Shown: positions 60,206 through 64,000 of the stretch, one piece after another | Layout of the letters: each line of letters opens with the position of its first letter | Position numbering within the stretch: position 1 is the stretch's first letter | Source of the DNA: Clostridia bacterium | GTDB lineage: Bacteria > Bacillota > Clostridia > Christensenellales > CAG-138 | Direction of reading: 5' to 3' | Assembly (NCBI GenBank): GCA_017428025.1 | Contig: JAFRRO010000049.1 | Coordinates: 82,152 to 146,151, forward strand | Length of the DNA: 64,000 bases | Position numbers and translations under genes: made by a program | Notes under the pieces: generated by a model | The model's input: only the letters and a program-made list of their open reading frames with translations | Databases searched by the model: none | What the model was told of the DNA's origin: nothing

Positions 60206-61338
60206 CAATTTCCTCCCAAGTCTTCGAGTGCACGCAGCGTCGCGGGATGCACGTCATAGTTTCTTTCTTTAATATACCAAATCGATCGCAATAAAGCAAG
60301 ACGCATCATCGTATTCAGATCGCCCGCATTGCGGATTTCGTCAATCCCCTCATAATCCCTGCTCGGTTCGACCATATCGGCAAGATACACGACCTTCTCC
60401 AGATCCGTCATGTGCGCGTCACCGGTCGTGTGCAGACGAATCGCGTTCAAAACCTCGTCGTCGTCGACACCGTAGACCGTATGCGCATAGTCTGCACCGG
60501 CAGGCGCGTGCAAAACCGGCAGAATCGGCGGTTCCGTATCCGCATAGCTGAGAAGCCGCGCGTCCGAAAAGCCTTTCGCGCAATCGTGCAGCAGCGCGGC
60601 AAGCCGTGCCTTAGTAGGATCGACGCCGAACCGCTCCGCAAAGGAGATCGCGGTTTGCATCACATAAGCGGTGTGATCCATTCTGTGCGCGGAAATCTCA
60701 TTATGAAGACGCGCGTACATCGGCATCAGCATCTGCGGTTCGTAGCAGCCGTTCCGATAGATATAATGCTCCTGCGCTGCAGGCACAAGTCCCGTGATCG
60801 GTCTTGCATCGTGAATGCGGTTACGAATCTCTGTAGAGGACAGGGGAGAGACCTGCTCCAAGAGGATGATCCTTGCGCCGAACTGCTCCCGAAGCGCAAT
60901 CGCCTTTTGTTCCTCGCCGCCGCTTTGACCTTCCCGCACCGTGCAGACAAGCGCTGCAAGCTTTGAGATTTCCTCCGGCTTGCGCCAGGTATCGAACGAC
61001 AGAAGCATGTCGCTGCCCATCAGGAAATAGAATTCCGCATTCGGTTCGCGCGCATGCAGCTGTGTCAGCGTATCGACGGTATAGCTGGTGCCTTCGCGTT
61101 CAAGCTCGAGCGTCTCTACGCAAAAACGCGGTTCATCCGCTAAAGCAAGACGGAGCATCTCCACACGCTGCGCATCCGTCGAGCCCTCTGCAAGCGTTTT
61201 GTGCGGAGGGATGCGGTCTACCACAAACAGGACGCGATCCAAAGAAAGCGCATCCATTGCGTGCTTTGCAAGTGCGATATGTCCGTTGTGAACCGGATTG
61301 AACGATCCGCCGAATACGGCAATTTTCTCTTTCTTCAT
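60205..61338 (-). CDS. nadD: NadD-YqeK fusion: nicotinate-nucleotide adenylyltransferase with HD phosphohydrolase domain
   Basis: The 377-residue product joins two enzymes that are separate neighbours in Bacillus. Residues 1-195 are NadD, which adenylylates nicotinate mononucleotide for NAD synthesis: KIAVFGGSFNPVHNGHIALA (H/TxGH motif), FLMGSDMLLSFDTW, and the SSTEIRNRI motif. Residues about 200-375 are a YqeK-type HD domain with HRMDHTAYVMQTA, AALLHDCAKGF (HD) and TGDAHMTDLEKVVYLADMVEPSRDY, predicted to split diadenosine tetraphosphate. Start ATG 61338 (MKKEKIAVF) is preferred over ATG 61344, which lies 1 nt from the -10 box. Confidence 0.94.
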   Translation of the reverse strand: MKKEKIAVFGGSFNPVHNGHIALAKHAMDALSLDRVLFVVDRIPPHKTLAEGSTDAQRVEMLRLALADEPRFCVETLELEREGTSYTVDTLTQLHAREPNAEFYFLMGSDMLLSFDTWRKPEEISKLAALVCTVREGQSGGEEQKAIALREQFGARIILLEQVSPLSSTEIRNRIHDARPITGLVPAAQEHYIYRNGCYEPQMLMPMYARLHNEISAHRMDHTAYVMQTAISFAERFGVDPTKARLAALLHDCAKGFSDARLLSYADTEPPILPVLHAPAGADYAHTVYGVDDDEVLNAIRLHTTGDAHMTDLEKVVYLADMVEPSRDYEGIDEIRNAGDLNTMMRLALLRSIWYIKERNYDVHPATLRALEDLGGN

Positions 61339-61345
61339 GTTCATA

Positions 61346-61375
61346 ATTATAGAATAAAAGAGGATCGTTTGGCAA
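61346..61375 (-). promoter_or_regulatory. promoter placed 7 nt before nadD
   Basis: On the minus strand: TTGCCA (61375-61370), 18-nt spacer, TATAAT (61351-61346), then 7 nt and ATG 61338. There is no room for a Shine-Dalgarno, so a leaderless message is predicted for the nadD-rsfS-deoC operon. Confidence 0.7.
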
Positions 61376-61385
61376 CACTCAATTT

Positions 61386-62144
61386 ATGAAATCGGCAATG
61401 AATTCCTCGATCCGAAAAAAGAAGATTCTGCAAGCGATCGGAAGAACGGCAGATCTGATTCTGTTTACGACGCTGACGATTTGCGCGCTGTCGATGCTGT
61501 TCCGCGGGACAGCGAACGGCAAAGCGATTTTGATTCTGTCGGCACTTGCCGTGCTGATCGTTCTTTTGCTGCTCGATCGTATCACTCATACAAGAAAAGA
61601 AAGAAATGAGCTGACACATATATGCAAAGAAATCAGAATCGAAAAGCAGTTGCTGATGAGCGACGAAAGGATCGAAGAACTTACCGGTGAAAGAACCGTC
61701 ATGATCAGAGAATCGTATCCGGAAAAAGCGCAGATTCTGAATGCGCTTATCCGGCATCCGAAGTACCTGATCTGCCTCGGAAACGAGGAACTTGCAAGAG
61801 AATTGATACGCTGTTATGCTCCGCAGACAACGCTTTTGACGGTCGAAGAAGCGATTGAAAGAACCGGCATCGAATGCTCTATGGAGGAGGCAAAAGGGCG
61901 GATGCAAAGCCGGGATACGTGCATACGAAGACACGTTGACGTCAGGCAGCTTTTTCAGAACGGATGGAACCGGTATTTGGTGTTCGGAGTACTACTGCTT
62001 GTGCTGTCCGTTTTCACAAGCCACAAAATATATTATCGACTTCTTGCGTCGGTTTCGCTGATTTTATCCGTATTTAAAGGCATTTTGAGACTTCGGAATC
62101 GATCGAATATTTTCCGTTTCTTTCTTGACAATATGGAAAGGTGA
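61386..62144 (+). CDS. membrane protein of unknown function
   Basis: A 252-residue protein with two N-terminal transmembrane segments (residues about 21-40 and 46-63), a cytoplasmic central part of about 125 residues (HICKEIRIEKQLLMSDERIEELTGERTVMIRESYPEKAQILNALIRH), and two C-terminal transmembrane segments (residues 195-212 and 217-232). No known family comes to mind. ATG 61386 or 61398 could be the start; neither has a Shine-Dalgarno. It diverges from nadD and is followed by a subtilase gene with its own promoter. Confidence 0.6.
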   Translation: MKSAMNSSIRKKKILQAIGRTADLILFTTLTICALSMLFRGTANGKAILILSALAVLIVLLLLDRITHTRKERNELTHICKEIRIEKQLLMSDERIEELTGERTVMIRESYPEKAQILNALIRHPKYLICLGNEELARELIRCYAPQTTLLTVEEAIERTGIECSMEEAKGRMQSRDTCIRRHVDVRQLFQNGWNRYLVFGVLLLVLSVFTSHKIYYRLLASVSLILSVFKGILRLRNRSNIFRFFLDNMER

Positions 62145-62153
62145 TAATATAAT
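62125..62153 (+). promoter_or_regulatory. consensus promoter of the subtilase gene
   Basis: TTGACA (62125-62130), 17-nt spacer, TATAAT (62148-62153): perfect hexamers, overlapping the end of the upstream gene. Predicted start near 62160. AAGGAGG at 62193-62199 gives ideal spacing to ATG 62208, so strong expression is expected. Confidence 0.93.
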
Positions 62154-62207
62154 ATAAATGCATGTATTGTACATTCGTGTACTAATATTGATAAGGAGGA
62201 TACATGG

Positions 62208-64000
62208 ATGAAAAGAGCAAGAACCATTCTTGCGGTTGTACTCGCTCTGGTCATGGTGCTGAGCGTTCTGCCCGCGTCCTTTGCCGATGAAGCAAAGCTC
62301 CCGGAAAAAACGGAACGCCTGAAGAATTTCGATGGCCAAAGTGAAGCCACAAAGAGCGACAAGAACGTCAAAACGCTTGACACGCGCCTCAAAAAGGTCG
62401 ACACGCTCGATCCGGACACGGAAGTTCCCGTGATCGTTGTGTTCGATGAACCTGCATTGAGCGACACGTTTACGGCGGAAGAGATTCGCGCCAAGAAGGC
62501 GGAATCCGTGCAGAATCGTCTTTCCGGCGAACACGACACCTTCTTCAAGTCTCTGTCGTTCGAAGCAAAGCGCGTGTATGACTACACCGCATTGGTCAAC
62601 GGTATGTCCATCGTCACGGCTTACAAGAACATCGCTCAGCTCGAGAAGATGAACGGTGTCAAGAGAGTCTATGTGGCGAACTCGTACAACGCACCCGAAG
62701 TGCAGACGCCCGATCAGCTGAACGCCAACACCATCACCGGTGCAGACTTGATGCAGAATCTGGAATACAAGGGCGAAGGCATGGTCGTTGCGATTCTGGA
62801 TACCGGTCTGAACCTCACGCATGAAGCGTTCCAGGACTATGGTCTTCTCACGGATCCGGCTTTCACGGAAGAATATGTTGCATCCGTTGAAACGACGGTC
62901 CCCGGCATCTATGTGAGTGCGAAGGTTCCTTTCGCGTATGACTATTATCATGGAGACGACGACGTGACCGACTATCGCGGACACGGTTCTCACGTTTCCG
63001 GTACGATCGCAGGCTTTGCGCTCGATCCCGACGGCGCGATCAAGTTCTCCGGTGCTGCTCCCGCAGCGCAGATCTGCTTCATGAAGATCTTCTCCGATAC
63101 AACCGGCGGCACGAACTCTTCGATCTATATCGCAGCGCTCGAGGATGCATTCCTGCTCGGCGTCGATGCGATCAACATGTCTCTCGGTTCTCCGGCAGGC
63201 TTCGTTTATGATCCGTATGTAGAGGATGAAATCTACGGCAACGTCTATAAGAAGCTGGATCAGGCGGGCGTCATTATGTGCTGCTCGGCCGGCAATGAGT
63301 ATTCGCTGGCGTATCAATCCGCCAACTTTGCAGGCGACGGTTACGTCCTTGCGGATCTTGCGGACTACGGCCTCGTCGGCACGCCCTCCTCGTATGAAGG
63401 CAATGTTTCCGTTGCTTCCATGGAAAACCTCGCATACCCGTCCTACGCGATCGAATATAACGGTGTAAACTATCCGTACGTCGATAACTGCTCCGACGGC
63501 GAACACGGCTGGCTCGATACGTTTGCAGGCAAGTCCTTTGAAATCGTAGACTGCGGCATGGCCAATCCCGATGAGATTCCGGAAGAAGTCGCAGGCAAAG
63601 TCGCACTCGTCGTCCGCGGCGACCTCTCGTTCTCCGAAAAGAACGCAAACGTTGCAGCTGCCGGCGCAATCGGTATGATTCTTTACAACAATCAGTCCGG
63701 TTCCATCGGCATGTTGATCGATCCGTACTATGTACCTGCGATCAGCATTCAGCAGACGGCAGGCTTGGAGATTCTTGCAGGTCTCGAAGCCGACAATACC
63801 GTAACGGTTCCGAAGGATCAGGTCAACGTCGACAACCCGAACGCATGGCTGATGAGCTCGTTCTCCAGCTGGGGCTGCACGCCGAACCTGGAGCTCAAGC
63901 CGACGATCACCGCACCCGGCGGAATGATCTATTCTGCCGTCAATGGCGCATCCGATGCGTACGAAGTCTACAGCGGTACCTCCATGGCGTCCCCGAATGC
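62208..64000 (+). CDS. secreted subtilisin-family protease with PA domain (partial, runs off the window)
   Basis: A cell-surface or secreted S8 serine protease of the C5a-peptidase/lactocepin type, truncated by the window end after about 597 codons. In order: signal peptide (KRARTILAVVLALVMVLSVLPASFA), an I9-like propeptide region (VPVIVVFDEPALSDTF), catalytic Asp in VVAILDTGLNLTHEAF near residue 193, catalytic His in YRGHGSHVSGTIAG near residue 259, an inserted PA domain (residues about 425-525; EEVAGKVALVVRGDLSFSEK, GAIGMILYNNQ), and the catalytic Ser in YSGTSMASPNA at the very end. ATG 62208 rather than 62204 gives this frame. All three catalytic residues are intact. Confidence 0.95.
   Translation, partial: MKRARTILAVVLALVMVLSVLPASFADEAKLPEKTERLKNFDGQSEATKSDKNVKTLDTRLKKVDTLDPDTEVPVIVVFDEPALSDTFTAEEIRAKKAESVQNRLSGEHDTFFKSLSFEAKRVYDYTALVNGMSIVTAYKNIAQLEKMNGVKRVYVANSYNAPEVQTPDQLNANTITGADLMQNLEYKGEGMVVAILDTGLNLTHEAFQDYGLLTDPAFTEEYVASVETTVPGIYVSAKVPFAYDYYHGDDDVTDYRGHGSHVSGTIAGFALDPDGAIKFSGAAPAAQICFMKIFSDTTGGTNSSIYIAALEDAFLLGVDAINMSLGSPAGFVYDPYVEDEIYGNVYKKLDQAGVIMCCSAGNEYSLAYQSANFAGDGYVLADLADYGLVGTPSSYEGNVSVASMENLAYPSYAIEYNGVNYPYVDNCSDGEHGWLDTFAGKSFEIVDCGMANPDEIPEEVAGKVALVVRGDLSFSEKNANVAAAGAIGMILYNNQSGSIGMLIDPYYVPAISIQQTAGLEILAGLEADNTVTVPKDQVNVDNPNAWLMSSFSSWGCTPNLELKPTITAPGGMIYSAVNGASDAYEVYSGTSMASPN

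Overview
The window comes from an endospore-forming member of the Bacillota, class Clostridia by gene content. It has a CIRCE-controlled groESL operon, the spoIIA operon with sigF, spoIVA, gpr and spoIIP, the yqfC/yqfD-phoH-ybeY-cdd-era-yqzL-recO cluster, murB-rapZ-whiA, a pyruvate phosphate dikinase typical of anaerobes, a dockerin-bearing secreted protein and Gram-positive export signals. Coding sequence is GC-rich, with a few AT-richer patches. I cannot place it to genus from sequence alone; an uncultured gut-type lineage is my guess.

Layout. 1-4.6 kb: rpsT, groES-groEL and a secreted dockerin protein with a decayed 5'-nucleotidase fold. 4.6-9.7 kb: the yqfC-to-recO housekeeping and sporulation operon, including a small yqzL gene. 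9.7-18.9 kb: ppdK, a membrane-anchored phosphate-binding protein, a DUF512 radical-SAM gene, der, plsY, then spoIIAA-spoIIAB-sigF on the other strand behind a sigma-H-like promoter. 19-31 kb: murB-rapZ-whiA-methyltransferase-hslO-TPR-THUMP methyltransferase, a carboxypeptidase-like pseudoenzyme, then an M50 protease-scpA-scpB-dCMP deaminase operon. 31-35.7 kb: a minus-strand accessory operon (DUF2975, HTH regulator, DUF4173, three exported proteins). 35.7-43.7 kb: an ABC exporter, spoIVA, gpr, spoIIP and the lysine/diaminopimelate genes asd-dapA-dapB. 43.7-48.6 kb: dnaE and an RlmD-type methyltransferase. 48.6-59.2 kb: accessory genes (Nudix-GNAT fusion, YhfC protease, GNATs, PlsC, a GNAT with a Cys-rich domain, a phosphoesterase, a protease-like pseudoenzyme). 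These are interrupted by a 2.5-kb IS110-type element that splits an endonuclease/exonuclease/phosphatase gene. 59.2-64 kb: nadD/yqeK fusion-rsfS-deoC, a membrane protein and the start of a large secreted subtilase.

Main observations. (1) The IS110 element at 52,636-55,170 carries two extra small genes and two sets of perfect inverted repeats, which is unusual for this family. Its 5' non-coding region contains segments matching the target and the element's own ends in the order expected of a bridge RNA. Removing one copy of the 5-bp AGGTG repeat plus the element restores the interrupted reading frame exactly. (2) Five genes (DUF512, murB, M50 protease, ABC exporter, nadD) have a -10 hexamer followed by only 6-7 nt and then ATG, which predicts leaderless mRNAs. 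(3) Three exported or protease-like proteins have lost the catalytic residues of their families. (4) spoIIP and the carboxypeptidase-like gene share a hairpin that hides the Shine-Dalgarno sequence and has a sigma-E-like -10 in its loop side. Promoter calls come from reading by eye and were not tested.
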